This document shows, one piece after another, positions 26,327 through 34,763 of a stretch of DNA of 64,000 nt. This DNA comes from Allobaileyella intestinalis. GTDB taxonomy: Bacteria > Bacillota > Clostridia > Peptostreptococcales > Anaerovoracaceae. The DNA lies in the NCBI RefSeq assembly GCF_009695865.1, contig NZ_VUNB01000001.1:248001-312000 (forward strand), given 5' to 3'. Each line of letters begins with the position of its first letter. Within the stretch, counting starts at the first letter, position 1. The notes under the pieces are model-generated. The model did not search any database. It was not told where the DNA came from and saw only the letters and a program-made list of their open reading frames with translations. The position numbers were made by a program, and so were the translations under genes.

Positions 26327-26899
26327 ATGTTAACCGAAATTTCACTTAACGTAATAGATATTGCCAGGAATTCAATAAGGGCAGGCGCTTCTCTGATTCA
26401 GATCACAGTCAGAATTGATGATCAGAAAAAGACCCTGAGGCTGACGATAGCAGACAATGGTTCAGGAATGAACCCCCAGCAGCTTTCGAAAGTTGAAGAT
26501 CCTTTTTTTACCTCCAGAACTACCCGCAGGGTTGGCCTGGGAGTGCCATTCCTCAAGCAGGAAGCCGAATGCACTGGCGGAACCTTTAATATACGGTCAG
26601 AAGAGGGAAAGGGTACTGTAGTGGATGCGCTGTTCCATACAGACCATATTGACTGCATGCCCCTGGGTGATATAAATTCCAGCATTTTGATGCTGATCAC
26701 CACCTCAGAAGAGAAAAAAGTGGATTTTGTGTATACCTATGAAGTGGATGAAAGAAGTTTCCAGCTGGATACCAGAGAGTTGAGAGAAATTCTGGAAGGC
26801 GTTCCTTTCAGTGAGCCTCGGGTATCGGCATTCATAAGATCCTTCCTTGACGAGAACCAGGAAGCTGTCGACAAGGGAGAAATAATGGAGGAAAGATAA
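26327..26899 (+). CDS. Histidine-kinase-type ATPase without sensor or H-box
   Basis: This protein of 190 residues holds only a GHKL ATPase domain and a short tail. Motifs: N-box ISLNVIDIARNSIRAGA, G1 IADNGSGMN, F-box DPFFTSR, G2 VGLGVPFLKQ. No phosphoacceptor His or sensor domain is seen, so it is not a classical kinase. The N-box start is reminiscent of genes between hydC and hydB in acetogens and other Clostridia. It overlaps the next gene by one base. It may control or assist the hydrogenase; not shown. Confidence 0.82.
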   Translation: MLTEISLNVIDIARNSIRAGASLIQITVRIDDQKKTLRLTIADNGSGMNPQQLSKVEDPFFTSRTTRRVGLGVPFLKQEAECTGGTFNIRSEEGKGTVVDALFHTDHIDCMPLGDINSSILMLITTSEEKKVDFVYTYEVDERSFQLDTRELREILEGVPFSEPRVSAFIRSFLDENQEAVDKGEIMEER

Positions 26900-27270
26900 T
26901 GAAATCATTGGCAGAGCTGAAGGCTATCCGTGAGAGCATGCAGGGACAGATAGGGCTGCGCTCGGAGGATGACGACACTACAAAGATTGTTGTTGGAATG
27001 GCTACATGCGGAATTGCAGCCGGAGCCAGACCTGTACTGAATGAGCTGGTTAAAGATGTAAATGAGAAGGGACTCAAGAACGTGGTTGTTGAGCAGACCG
27101 GATGTATCGGAATGTGCGAATATGAGCCTATCGTCGAGGTTTTCGAGCCTGGAAAAAATAAAGTAACATATGTGCGCATGACTGCGGACAAGGCGGACGA
27201 GGTTGTGGAGAAGCATATCGTAGGTGGAAAACCAATCAGCCAGTACACCCTGAGCGATGTTGATATTTAG
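26899..27270 (+). CDS. Thioredoxin-like [2Fe-2S] ferredoxin domain protein
   Basis: This small protein of 123 residues lies between the ATPase and hydB. It has the NuoE/ferredoxin-like thioredoxin fold, with cysteines in MATCGIAAGA and QTGCIGMCEYEP. Only three cysteines are in the cluster region, one less than usual for [2Fe-2S]; other small subunits of this kind seem to share this. It may be the small accessory subunit (HydD-like) of the hydrogenase. It starts at the ATG overlapping the previous stop, and AGGAGGTCG follows its end for hydB. Confidence 0.8.
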   Translation: MKSLAELKAIRESMQGQIGLRSEDDDTTKIVVGMATCGIAAGARPVLNELVKDVNEKGLKNVVVEQTGCIGMCEYEPIVEVFEPGKNKVTYVRMTADKADEVVEKHIVGGKPISQYTLSDVDI

Positions 27271-27281
27271 GAGGTCGTAAG

Positions 27282-29075
27282 ATGTTTCATACATACGTTT
27301 TGGTCTGCGGCGGAACAGGTTGTGATTCCAATCACAGTGGTGAAGTCATCGAGACCTTCAAGGAAAAAATAAAGAATGCGGGACTTGAAGATGAGGTTCA
27401 GGTTGTGGCCACAGGCTGTCAGGGACTGTGCGCCAAAGGACCTATTGTAGTTGTTCATCCGGGAGCAGTTTATTATCAGGAAGTCACTCCTGCAAAGGCT
27501 GCTGTAATTGCAGATGAGCACATCATCAAGGGACGTGTTGTTGAGAAATACCTTCTTACTGAAGAAACAACAGAAGAAGGAAAGTCCCTTTCCATTAACG
27601 ACAGTAATTTCTATAAGCAGCAGGTAAGAATTGCTCTGAGAAACTGCGGACTCATCAATCCTGAAGATATCAGAGAATATATTGGAACCGGAGGATATGA
27701 GGCTCTCGGAAAGTGCCTGACAGAGATGACTCCTGATGAGGTTATCCAGGTAATTCTGGACTCCGGATTAAGAGGAAGAGGCGGAGCTGGATTCCCTACA
27801 GGAAAGAAGTGGAAGTTTGCGTCTGGAAACAGAGGAAAAGTCCAGAAATATGTTTGCTGCAATGCCGATGAAGGAGACCCTGGTGCATTCATGGACAGAT
27901 CTGTCCTCGAAGGAGATCCTCATTCAGTTCTTGAAGCCATGGCAATTGCAGGATACGCAATTGGCGCAGATCAGGGATACATTTACGTAAGAGCTGAATA
28001 TCCTATTGCTGTAAAGAGACTTCAGATTGCCATTAAGCAGGCTGAAGAATACGGCCTCCTGGGCGACAACATTTTCGATTCAGGATTTAATTTCAGAATT
28101 GAGCTTCGTCTTGGCGCAGGAGCCTTCGTATGCGGCGAAGAGACAGCTCTGATGACATCAATAGAAGGAAACAGAGGAGAACCTCATCCAAGGCCTCCGT
28201 TCCCTGCAGTTAAGGGACTTTTCCAGAGCCCTACAATCCTGAATAACGTTGAGACATATGCAAACATCCCTGAGATTATTAACAAGGGTGCTGACTGGTT
28301 CGCCAGCATGGGCACTGAGACATCAAAGGGAACAAAAGTATTTGCCTTGGGCGGCAAGGTTAACAACACAGGACTGGTTGAGATCCCTATGGGAACTACT
28401 CTCCGTGAAGTTATTGAAGATATTGGCGGAGGCGTTCCTAACGGAAAGAAATTCAAGGCTGCTCAGACTGGAGGACCTTCTGGCGGATGCATTCCTTATA
28501 CATACTATGACATTCCTATCGATTACGAGAACCTGAAGAGCATCGGATGCATGATGGGTTCAGGCGGAATGATCGTAATGGACGAAGACAACTGCATGGT
28601 GGATATCGCCAAATTCTTCCTGGAATTTACAGTAAGTGAGTCCTGCGGAAAATGTACTCCATGTCGTATCGGTACCAGAAGAATGCTGGAGATTCTGACA
28701 AGGATTACAGAAGGCAAGGGTGAAATGGAAGACCTGGACAAGCTGGAGAACCTGGCTAAATACATTCAGGCCAACTCACTGTGCGGACTGGGACAGACAG
28801 CACCAAACCCTGTTCTTTCAACTCTGCGGTACTTTAGAGATGAATACGTTGCACACATCAAGGAGAAGAGATGTCCTGCAGGAGTATGTAAGGCACTCCT
28901 GAGATACGAGATTGATCCTGATAAGTGCAAGGGCTGCACTCTCTGCGCAAGAAACTGCCCTGTTAACGCTATTTCAGGCGAAGTAAAGAAACCGCATGTG
29001 ATCAATACAGCAGTATGCATCAAGTGCGGAGCATGTATGGACAGCTGCCGGTTTGGCGCAATTTCTAGGAAGTAG
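27282..29075 (+). CDS. hydB: Electron-bifurcating hydrogenase, NuoF-like flavoprotein subunit
   Basis: This subunit holds FMN and the NAD(H) site and is thought to be where bifurcation happens. It has 597 residues. Order: N-terminal [2Fe-2S] thioredoxin-like domain (CGGTGC, TGCQGLC); FMN/NADH region with GLRGRGGAGFPTGKKW near 160; NuoF [4Fe-4S] site SCGKCTPCRIG; and two C-terminal [4Fe-4S] sites CKGCTLCARNCP and CIKCGACMDSC. The two ferredoxin clusters set it apart from plain NuoF. It lies between hydC and hydA in one operon. Confidence 0.95.
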   Translation: MFHTYVLVCGGTGCDSNHSGEVIETFKEKIKNAGLEDEVQVVATGCQGLCAKGPIVVVHPGAVYYQEVTPAKAAVIADEHIIKGRVVEKYLLTEETTEEGKSLSINDSNFYKQQVRIALRNCGLINPEDIREYIGTGGYEALGKCLTEMTPDEVIQVILDSGLRGRGGAGFPTGKKWKFASGNRGKVQKYVCCNADEGDPGAFMDRSVLEGDPHSVLEAMAIAGYAIGADQGYIYVRAEYPIAVKRLQIAIKQAEEYGLLGDNIFDSGFNFRIELRLGAGAFVCGEETALMTSIEGNRGEPHPRPPFPAVKGLFQSPTILNNVETYANIPEIINKGADWFASMGTETSKGTKVFALGGKVNNTGLVEIPMGTTLREVIEDIGGGVPNGKKFKAAQTGGPSGGCIPYTYYDIPIDYENLKSIGCMMGSGGMIVMDEDNCMVDIAKFFLEFTVSESCGKCTPCRIGTRRMLEILTRITEGKGEMEDLDKLENLAKYIQANSLCGLGQTAPNPVLSTLRYFRDEYVAHIKEKRCPAGVCKALLRYEIDPDKCKGCTLCARNCPVNAISGEVKKPHVINTAVCIKCGACMDSCRFGAISRK

Positions 29076-29088
29076 TGGAGGTTAGATC

Positions 29089-30834
29089 ATGGGAGATATT
29101 AGAGTAACAATTGATAATATAGATGTTACGGTTCCTGAGGGCACCACTCTGTATGAGGCTGCCCATGTGGCAGGAATCGACATCCCGACGCTCTGCTACC
29201 TGAAAGGCGTCAATGAAATAGGTGCATGCAGGATGTGCCTTTGTGAAGTTGAAGGCGCCAGAGGTCTGGTTACTTCCTGCGTATATCCGTGCACCGATGG
29301 AATGGTAGCTCATACCCACACAGATAAGGTGGTACAGTCCAGGAGAACCACTCTCCAGCTTATCCTTTCAGACCATGATCAGGACTGTCTGGCATGCGGA
29401 AGAAGCGGAAGCTGTGAACTTCAGGAACTCTGTACAAGATATGGTGTTGAGCAGAGCCATTACTATGATGGCAAGAAGAACGAATATGAAATAGATTCCA
29501 GCTCCCCATCTATTGTCAGAAACAATAACAAATGCATACTCTGCCGCCGCTGCATCGGAGCATGCACTAATCTTCAGGGAATCACTGCTATCGGCACCAA
29601 CGAGAGAGGTTTTGATACATATGTTGGAAGTGCATTCGGAATGCCTCTTTCAGAAACAAGCTGCGTAAACTGCGGACAGTGCATAGTTGCCTGCCCTGTT
29701 GGAGCCCTCTATGAAAAAGATTCAACTGCTGAGGTAAAAGCAGCCATAGAGGATCCAGACAAGGTTGTAATCGTACAGGCAGCTCCTTCCACAAGAGTAG
29801 GTCTTGGAGAATGTTTCGGACTTCCTATTGGAACTGAGTGTGAAGGCCAGATGTCAGCAGCACTGCACAGACTTGGATTTGACAAGGTGTTCGATACCAA
29901 TTTCTCTGCAGACCTGACTATAGTTGAGGAAGCAAATGAGCTGATCGAGAGAGTTCAGAACGGCGGAGTGCTGCCGATGTTCACTTCCTGCTCACCAGGA
30001 TGGGTCAAGTATTGTGAGCATTACTATCCGGATCTTCTGCCTCATATGTCCAGCTGCAAGTCCCCTCAGCAGATGTTCGGCGCAGTTACAAAGACGTACT
30101 ATGCAGAAACCATGGGTATTCCTGTAGAAAAGATCGTTTCAGTTTCCATAATGCCTTGCACAGCCAAGAAGTTTGAGCTTGGAAGAGATGATCAGGCAGC
30201 TGCAGGCTACCAGGATGTAGATTATGCTTTGACTACAAGAGAGCTGGCAAGGATGATTAAGGAGGCCGGAATCGACTTCGTAAATCTTCCTGAAGAACCA
30301 TATGACAACCCTCTGGGTGAGTATACAGGAGCCGGAGTTATTTTCGGAGCAACAGGCGGAGTAATGGAAGCTGCTCTCAGAACTGCTGTAGAGAAGATCA
30401 CCGGTGAGGAACTGATTGATCTGGAGTTCAAGGATGTAAGAGGTACAGAGGGCATCAAGGAGGCATCTTATGATCTGAACGGAACAACTGTAAAAGTTGC
30501 TGTTGCATCAGGTCTTGCTAATGCCCGTAAGGTCATGGATATGGTAAGAGCCGGTGAAGGAGATTACACCTTTATCGAGATCATGGCTTGTCCTGGCGGA
30601 TGCGTAAACGGCGGTGGCCAGCCTCATGTTCCAGCAAAGATCAGGAACTTCAACGATGTAAGAGCAATAAGGGCAAAGGGCCTCTACACTCTTGACAAGA
30701 ATGCTCCTCTCAGAAAATCTCATGAGAATCCAGTTATCGTTAAGATGTACGAGGACTACTTCGGTGAACCTGGAAGTGAAAAGGCTCACCACGCTCTCCA
30801 CACATCATATGTAAAGAGAAGAGTCAATCAATAA
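29089..30834 (+). CDS. hydA: [FeFe] hydrogenase, catalytic subunit
   Basis: This subunit carries the H-cluster that makes or oxidises H2. It has 581 residues. Order: N-terminal plant-type [2Fe-2S] (GACRMCLCEVEG); His-Cys3 [4Fe-4S] (CLACGRSGSC); two [4Fe-4S] (CILCRRCIGAC, CVNCGQCIVAC); H-cluster motifs L1 TSCSPGW, L2 MPCTAKKFE, L3 MACPGGCVNGGG; and a small-subunit-like tail. L1 has serine where TSCCPGW is more usual. With HydB and HydC it should couple NADH and reduced ferredoxin to H2. The maturases HydEFG are not in this window. Confidence 0.95.
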   Translation: MGDIRVTIDNIDVTVPEGTTLYEAAHVAGIDIPTLCYLKGVNEIGACRMCLCEVEGARGLVTSCVYPCTDGMVAHTHTDKVVQSRRTTLQLILSDHDQDCLACGRSGSCELQELCTRYGVEQSHYYDGKKNEYEIDSSSPSIVRNNNKCILCRRCIGACTNLQGITAIGTNERGFDTYVGSAFGMPLSETSCVNCGQCIVACPVGALYEKDSTAEVKAAIEDPDKVVIVQAAPSTRVGLGECFGLPIGTECEGQMSAALHRLGFDKVFDTNFSADLTIVEEANELIERVQNGGVLPMFTSCSPGWVKYCEHYYPDLLPHMSSCKSPQQMFGAVTKTYYAETMGIPVEKIVSVSIMPCTAKKFELGRDDQAAAGYQDVDYALTTRELARMIKEAGIDFVNLPEEPYDNPLGEYTGAGVIFGATGGVMEAALRTAVEKITGEELIDLEFKDVRGTEGIKEASYDLNGTTVKVAVASGLANARKVMDMVRAGEGDYTFIEIMACPGGCVNGGGQPHVPAKIRNFNDVRAIRAKGLYTLDKNAPLRKSHENPVIVKMYEDYFGEPGSEKAHHALHTSYVKRRVNQ

Positions 30835-30888
30835 TAGATTGATTACATCATAATCAAAGCATGCAGAGACGGGCGCTTCTGTCAATTG

Positions 30889-30908
30889 ACGGGAGTACCC
30901 GTTTTTTT
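30889..30908 (+). terminator. Intrinsic terminator after hydA
   Basis: ACGGG / CCCGT stem with loop AGTA, followed by a run of seven T. The stem is short but the T-run is strong. Confidence 0.8.
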
Positions 30909-30955
30909 GCTGTTTAAGAAAAATTCCTTTTTACATGAAGAGTCTATGAGGGCTT

Positions 30956-30984
30956 TTGAATAATACACGGCAATATGATAGAAT
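30956..30984 (+). promoter_or_regulatory. Promoter of the M18 aminopeptidase gene
   Basis: TTGAAT (30956-30961), 17 bp, TAGAAT (30979-30984). The leader would be about 70 nt. Confidence 0.6.
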
Positions 30985-31062
30985 TACGCCGTTGCATTGA
31001 TGATATGGCAGAGATAACCGCATATCACGGTTTCTATTTACTCTACTAACAGGAGGATATTA

Positions 31063-32442
31063 ATGAAAGAAATAAATGCATGGACAGGTTATTCTGAAAA
31101 AGACCTGGAGGCAGTTGAACAGATAAGTTCTGGATATATGAACTTTTTGGATAATGGAAAAACCGAGAGAGAATGTACAGATGCTATCGTTGAGATGGCG
31201 GAGAAAAACGGATACAGAAACCTTGAGGATATCGTTGCCGCTGGTGAAAAGCTGGAAAAGGGCAGCAAGGTATATGCAGTAAACATGCATAAGGCTGTAG
31301 TCCTCTTCAATATAGGAGAAGACATTCTTCGTGACGGACTGAACATCCTTGGAGCCCACATTGACTCACCGAGACTGGATCTGAAGCAGAATCCTCTGTA
31401 TGAAAGCGACGAATATGCTTTTCTGAACACTCAATACTACGGTGGAATCAAGAAATATCAATGGGTAACTATGCCTCTTGCCATCCATGGCGTCGTTGCC
31501 AAGAAAGACGGAACCACTGTAAAGATCAGGATTGGTGAGGAGCCTGGAGATCCAGTTTTCTTTGTGACAGACCTGCTGGTTCATCTGGCTCAGGACCAGA
31601 TGGAAAAAAAGGCCTCATCTGTAGTTGAGGGAGAGGCTCTTGATATTATAGCAGGAACCATCCCGATGGACGGCGACAGCAAGGACAGCGTAAAAGCAAA
31701 TGTGCTTAAACTTCTGAAAGAGAAATACGATATCGAGGAGGACGATTTCTGGTCTTCAGAGCTGGAAATAGTACCTGCAGGAAATGCCAGGGAAGCAGGT
31801 TTTGACCGTTCTATGATTCTGGGCTATGGTCACGATGACAGGTGCTGTGCCTATACTTCGGTCCTGGCTATGATGAATGTGGAATCTCCTTTAAAGACTG
31901 CATGCGGCCTTTTTGTGGATAAAGAGGAAATCGGCAGCGTAGGAGCTACAGGCATGAGATCCGCTTTCTTTGAGGATACTCTTAGAGAGATTCTTGACCG
32001 CATGGGCATCTATTCTGAGCTGAATCTGAGAAGAGTGCTGAGAGGAAGCAGAATGCTTTCATCAGATGTAAGTGCTGCCTATGATCCCCTTTATGCAGAC
32101 CGCTTCGACAAGGCCAATGCTGCTCAGTTCGGAAGGGGCATTGTATTTAACAAGTATACAGGTGGACGTGGCAAGAGTGGTTCCAACGACGCAAATGCCG
32201 AATACCTGGGCCATCTCAGAAAGATTTTTTCCGATAACAACGTAATGTTCCAGTCAGCTGAACTTGGCAAAGTTGACGTAGGCGGCGGCGGTACTATTGC
32301 ATACATCCTTTCCCTCTATGGAATGGAAGTAGTTGACAGCGGAATCGCTGTTCTCAGTATGCATGCTCCATGGGAAGCTGTAAGCAAGTCAGATCTGTAT
32401 GAGGCAGAGAAGGGATACGAGGCATTCCTGAAAAACGCTTAA
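31063..32442 (+). CDS. M18 family aminopeptidase
   Basis: This zinc aminopeptidase of the aspartyl aminopeptidase family releases N-terminal residues from peptides in the cytosol. It has 459 residues. Metal and catalytic motifs: GAHIDSPRLDLK near 100, GHDDRCCAYTS near 260, DKEEIGSVGATG near 285, and a final His in SMHAPWE. AGGAGGATATTA precedes the ATG. It could handle peptides brought in by the POT transporter at 50.6 kb, but this link is general. It has its own promoter. Confidence 0.92.
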   Translation: MKEINAWTGYSEKDLEAVEQISSGYMNFLDNGKTERECTDAIVEMAEKNGYRNLEDIVAAGEKLEKGSKVYAVNMHKAVVLFNIGEDILRDGLNILGAHIDSPRLDLKQNPLYESDEYAFLNTQYYGGIKKYQWVTMPLAIHGVVAKKDGTTVKIRIGEEPGDPVFFVTDLLVHLAQDQMEKKASSVVEGEALDIIAGTIPMDGDSKDSVKANVLKLLKEKYDIEEDDFWSSELEIVPAGNAREAGFDRSMILGYGHDDRCCAYTSVLAMMNVESPLKTACGLFVDKEEIGSVGATGMRSAFFEDTLREILDRMGIYSELNLRRVLRGSRMLSSDVSAAYDPLYADRFDKANAAQFGRGIVFNKYTGGRGKSGSNDANAEYLGHLRKIFSDNNVMFQSAELGKVDVGGGGTIAYILSLYGMEVVDSGIAVLSMHAPWEAVSKSDLYEAEKGYEAFLKNA

Positions 32443-32471
32443 GTTTTATATAGCCTCAAAGGAGATAAACT

Positions 32472-32924
32472 GTGAAATCAGTATTAATGACAATACTCGT
32501 GTCTATGCTTCCGGTTATTGAGCTGAGAGGGGGCATACCATACGGAGTGGTTGCAGGATTAGGGGTAAAAACAGCCCTTACCTGCGCTCTGATAGGAAAT
32601 ATACTTCCTGTTCCATTTCTGATTCTCTTCACAACAAAGGTTTTTGCATGGCTCAGGACAAAGAGCCCAAAGCTTGACCGTCTTGTTGTAAAGATGGAGC
32701 AGAAGGGGATGAGCAAAAAGGATGTTATAGACAAATATGAATTCTGGGGGCTGGTGTTGCTGGTGGCAATACCTCTTCCTGGCACAGGTGCATGGACCGG
32801 GTGCCTGGTTGCTGCTCTTCTGGAGATGGATGTGAAGAAATCCATTCCAGCTGTGATTCTGGGGGTTTTGATCGCTGGAGCAATCGTTTCCTTCATTACA
32901 TACGGAGCAGAACTGCTGGTTTAG
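32472..32924 (+). CDS. COG2426 small multidrug-export-type membrane protein
   Basis: This integral membrane protein of 150 residues has about four hydrophobic segments. The N-terminus with VIELRGGIPYGV and the stretch AIPLPGTGAWTG are hallmarks of the COG2426 family, often labelled small multidrug export protein, although solid functional proof is thin. AAAGGAG precedes the start. It lies 29 nt after the aminopeptidase and probably shares its transcript; a long two-way terminator follows. Confidence 0.83.
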   Translation: MKSVLMTILVSMLPVIELRGGIPYGVVAGLGVKTALTCALIGNILPVPFLILFTTKVFAWLRTKSPKLDRLVVKMEQKGMSKKDVIDKYEFWGLVLLVAIPLPGTGAWTGCLVAALLEMDVKKSIPAVILGVLIAGAIVSFITYGAELLV

Positions 32925-32958
32925 GTTTTGAACAGCAGAAATTATAAATAAAATAAAG

Positions 32959-33007
32959 AACACCTGCCATCGGCTGATGATACGAAAATCAACTGATGGC
33001 AGGTGTT
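32959..33007. terminator. Two-way terminator between COG2426 gene (+) and phospholipase-like gene (-)
   Basis: AACACCTGCCATC (32959-32971) pairs perfectly with GATGGCAGGTGTT (32995-33007); the inner arms pair further with few mismatches. A/T flanks on both sides. Confidence 0.85.
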
Positions 33008-33083
33008 TTATTTGCGTGTATCAGATGCAAATGACAGCAGAGCAGGCGTTGTATTTTGTAACTCTGTAACTCTGAAATCCGGC

Positions 33084-33893
33084 TTACACCGTTCTTCCCA
33101 TGAAGTTCAGGTTAAGGCGTTTGCTAAGGTGTTTATCCTCTTCCATGGATTCCATGAGACCCTCGATCTCTGTGACGCATGGATCGACAGTTTCTTCAAG
33201 GCGTTGAAGGAGGGCTGCATTGCTCTCTCTAGTAAAAGGAGAGGCCTTCTCTTTAGCTATCATGTCAGCATGGCTTCTGGCTGGAGGAATCATGGTCATC
33301 ATCTTGTAGGCTCTTTTTCTGAATTTTGGATCAGGAGAGGACATGAGCTCCAGTATTCTCTTCATGGAAACAATGCTTTCCTGAATCTTCTCTGCACCGG
33401 CTGAGTGATAAAAAGGCGAAATAATCTCGCCCATGGAAGGCTCATCTGGAATAATCATATCAAGATTGAGACCTATCGGGTCCTTCCCGTCTTTTCTGAT
33501 GAGCATGCTGTCGAATTCTCTTTCAACTAGAGAATGGGTTATTCCTTCTTCCTTCATGTATTTAGTAACTAGTGGATGGCAGGAGGAGTCCAGCATGTAG
33601 TGACACATGAAGCCTAGAAGATATGCTCTTCTTGCCTCGCACGGCTCTTCCTTCTCATAAACCAGGGCTCTTGAGAAAAAGAATCTTCCGGAGCGTGCGT
33701 GGAGAATCTCTCCTTCGTGGTTTATCTCTCCAGGTCTCCATGGCTTGTAGAAAGCCAGAGGGTCAGGGCCCTGAAAGCCGAGAAAATATGAATCTAGTGT
33801 CTCGCGGCTGCTGCCGATTAATGCCTTGGCCTGATCAGGCAGCTTGCGTGTTACCTTCAAGCCGAAAACAAAGTGGGCATAATGTGCTGGCAT
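33084..33893 (-). CDS. Zinc-dependent phospholipase C-like protein
   Basis: This protein of 269 residues resembles the bacterial zinc phospholipase C / S1-P1 nuclease-like helical fold. His/Asp residues that could bind zinc are seen in MPAHYAHF near the start, FQGPDPLAFY, and MCHYMLDSSCHP. No signal peptide is visible, so it may be cytosolic, unlike secreted PLC toxins; the true substrate is unknown. It lies 9 nt downstream of lexA and may share its transcript and thus respond to DNA damage; that is inference. Confidence 0.7.
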   Translation of the reverse strand: MPAHYAHFVFGLKVTRKLPDQAKALIGSSRETLDSYFLGFQGPDPLAFYKPWRPGEINHEGEILHARSGRFFFSRALVYEKEEPCEARRAYLLGFMCHYMLDSSCHPLVTKYMKEEGITHSLVEREFDSMLIRKDGKDPIGLNLDMIIPDEPSMGEIISPFYHSAGAEKIQESIVSMKRILELMSSPDPKFRKRAYKMMTMIPPARSHADMIAKEKASPFTRESNAALLQRLEETVDPCVTEIEGLMESMEEDKHLSKRLNLNFMGRTV

Positions 33894-33902
33894 AGTTTCT
33901 CC

Positions 33903-34625
33903 TTAGTTAATATATCTGAACACACCCTTGACCTTACCGACGATATGAATTTCCTTGCTGCTGTCGATGATAATAGGGTCCATTGTATCGTTCTCCGGCT
34001 GAAGGCGGATGTGTCCATTCTCTCTGTAAAAAGTCTTGACTGTCGTTTCCTGATCATACTCACCTGCAATCATGGCAACTACAATCTCTCCATTAGCAGG
34101 AGAAGGATCTTCGTTTACGATTATATAATCGCCGTCATTAATTCCCGCATTTATCATGCTGTTTCCATGAACTACCAGCATGAAATTATTTCCTCTTCCA
34201 ATGAAACGGGAAGGGACAGGGAAAGAATCCTCTATATTCTGTTCAGCAAGGATTGGTGTACCGGCGGCAACCCTGCCGATAACAGGCAGTTCTACAACCT
34301 CCTGACCTGAGATTTGCTGGGAAGGAACAGTAGAGGATGTTCTCTGATTATTTGCACCTTTCCTGCTGCTCTGGATGGAAGTGTCGGATCCTGCATTCTT
34401 GCGGCCCTTGTCTTTATCCACTATCATAAGAGCCCGGGGTTTGCTGGGGTCTTTCTTAACAAGGCCTGCAGCCTCCAGAGCTTTAATATCACTGTATACT
34501 GTAGAGGTTGACTTTATCCCCAAAGCAGTGCATATTTCTCTGACAGTCGGCGGGAAGCCCTTTGTCTGAACGGTCTTCTTCATGAACTTGAGAATTGCCT
34601 TCTGTCTGTCTTCGCATTTCTTCAT
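33903..34625 (-). CDS. lexA: SOS repressor LexA
   Basis: This repressor of DNA-damage genes is inactivated by RecA-helped self-cleavage. It has 240 residues, a little longer than usual (about 205) because of a polar linker at 70-108. The winged helix shows GFPPTVREICTALGIKSTSTV. The cleavage site is Ala121-Gly122 in VAAGTP; the catalytic dyad is Ser156 (GNSM) and Lys197 (TVKTF). The ATG at 34625 follows AAGGAGAA; in-frame codons upstream run through the promoter. A perfect LexA box lies 98 bp upstream, so it should repress itself. Confidence 0.95.
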   Translation of the reverse strand: MKKCEDRQKAILKFMKKTVQTKGFPPTVREICTALGIKSTSTVYSDIKALEAAGLVKKDPSKPRALMIVDKDKGRKNAGSDTSIQSSRKGANNQRTSSTVPSQQISGQEVVELPVIGRVAAGTPILAEQNIEDSFPVPSRFIGRGNNFMLVVHGNSMINAGINDGDYIIVNEDPSPANGEIVVAMIAGEYDQETTVKTFYRENGHIRLQPENDTMDPIIIDSSKEIHIVGKVKGVFRYIN

Positions 34626-34693
34626 GGTCGGTTCTCCTTGAGAGTAAGATGGACGGATCTTGCAGATCCCTCTGAAATCCACTTCTTGTAAGG

Positions 34694-34734
34694 AGTATAT
34701 AGGAAAACCCGGCGGAAATCAAGAACGCATGTTC
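34694..34734 (-). promoter_or_regulatory. lexA promoter with LexA box
   Basis: On the - strand: GAACATGCGTTC (34723-34734, GAAC-N4-GTTC) directly followed by TTGATT (34717-34722), 17 bp, TATACT (34694-34699). The box abuts the -35, so bound LexA would hinder RNA polymerase. The box also sits inside the loop of the terminator at 34704-34747. Confidence 0.8.
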
Positions 34735-34747
34735 ATTATCCGCCGGG
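34704..34747 (-). terminator. Terminator of the radical SAM gene whose loop contains the LexA box
   Basis: On the - strand CCCGGCGGA (34747-34739) pairs with TCCGCCGGG (34716-34708), a perfect 9-bp stem, followed by TTTTCC. The 22-nt loop holds the LexA box and the -35 of lexA. Confidence 0.75.
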
Positions 34748-34763
34748 GTCAATTCATAAATTA

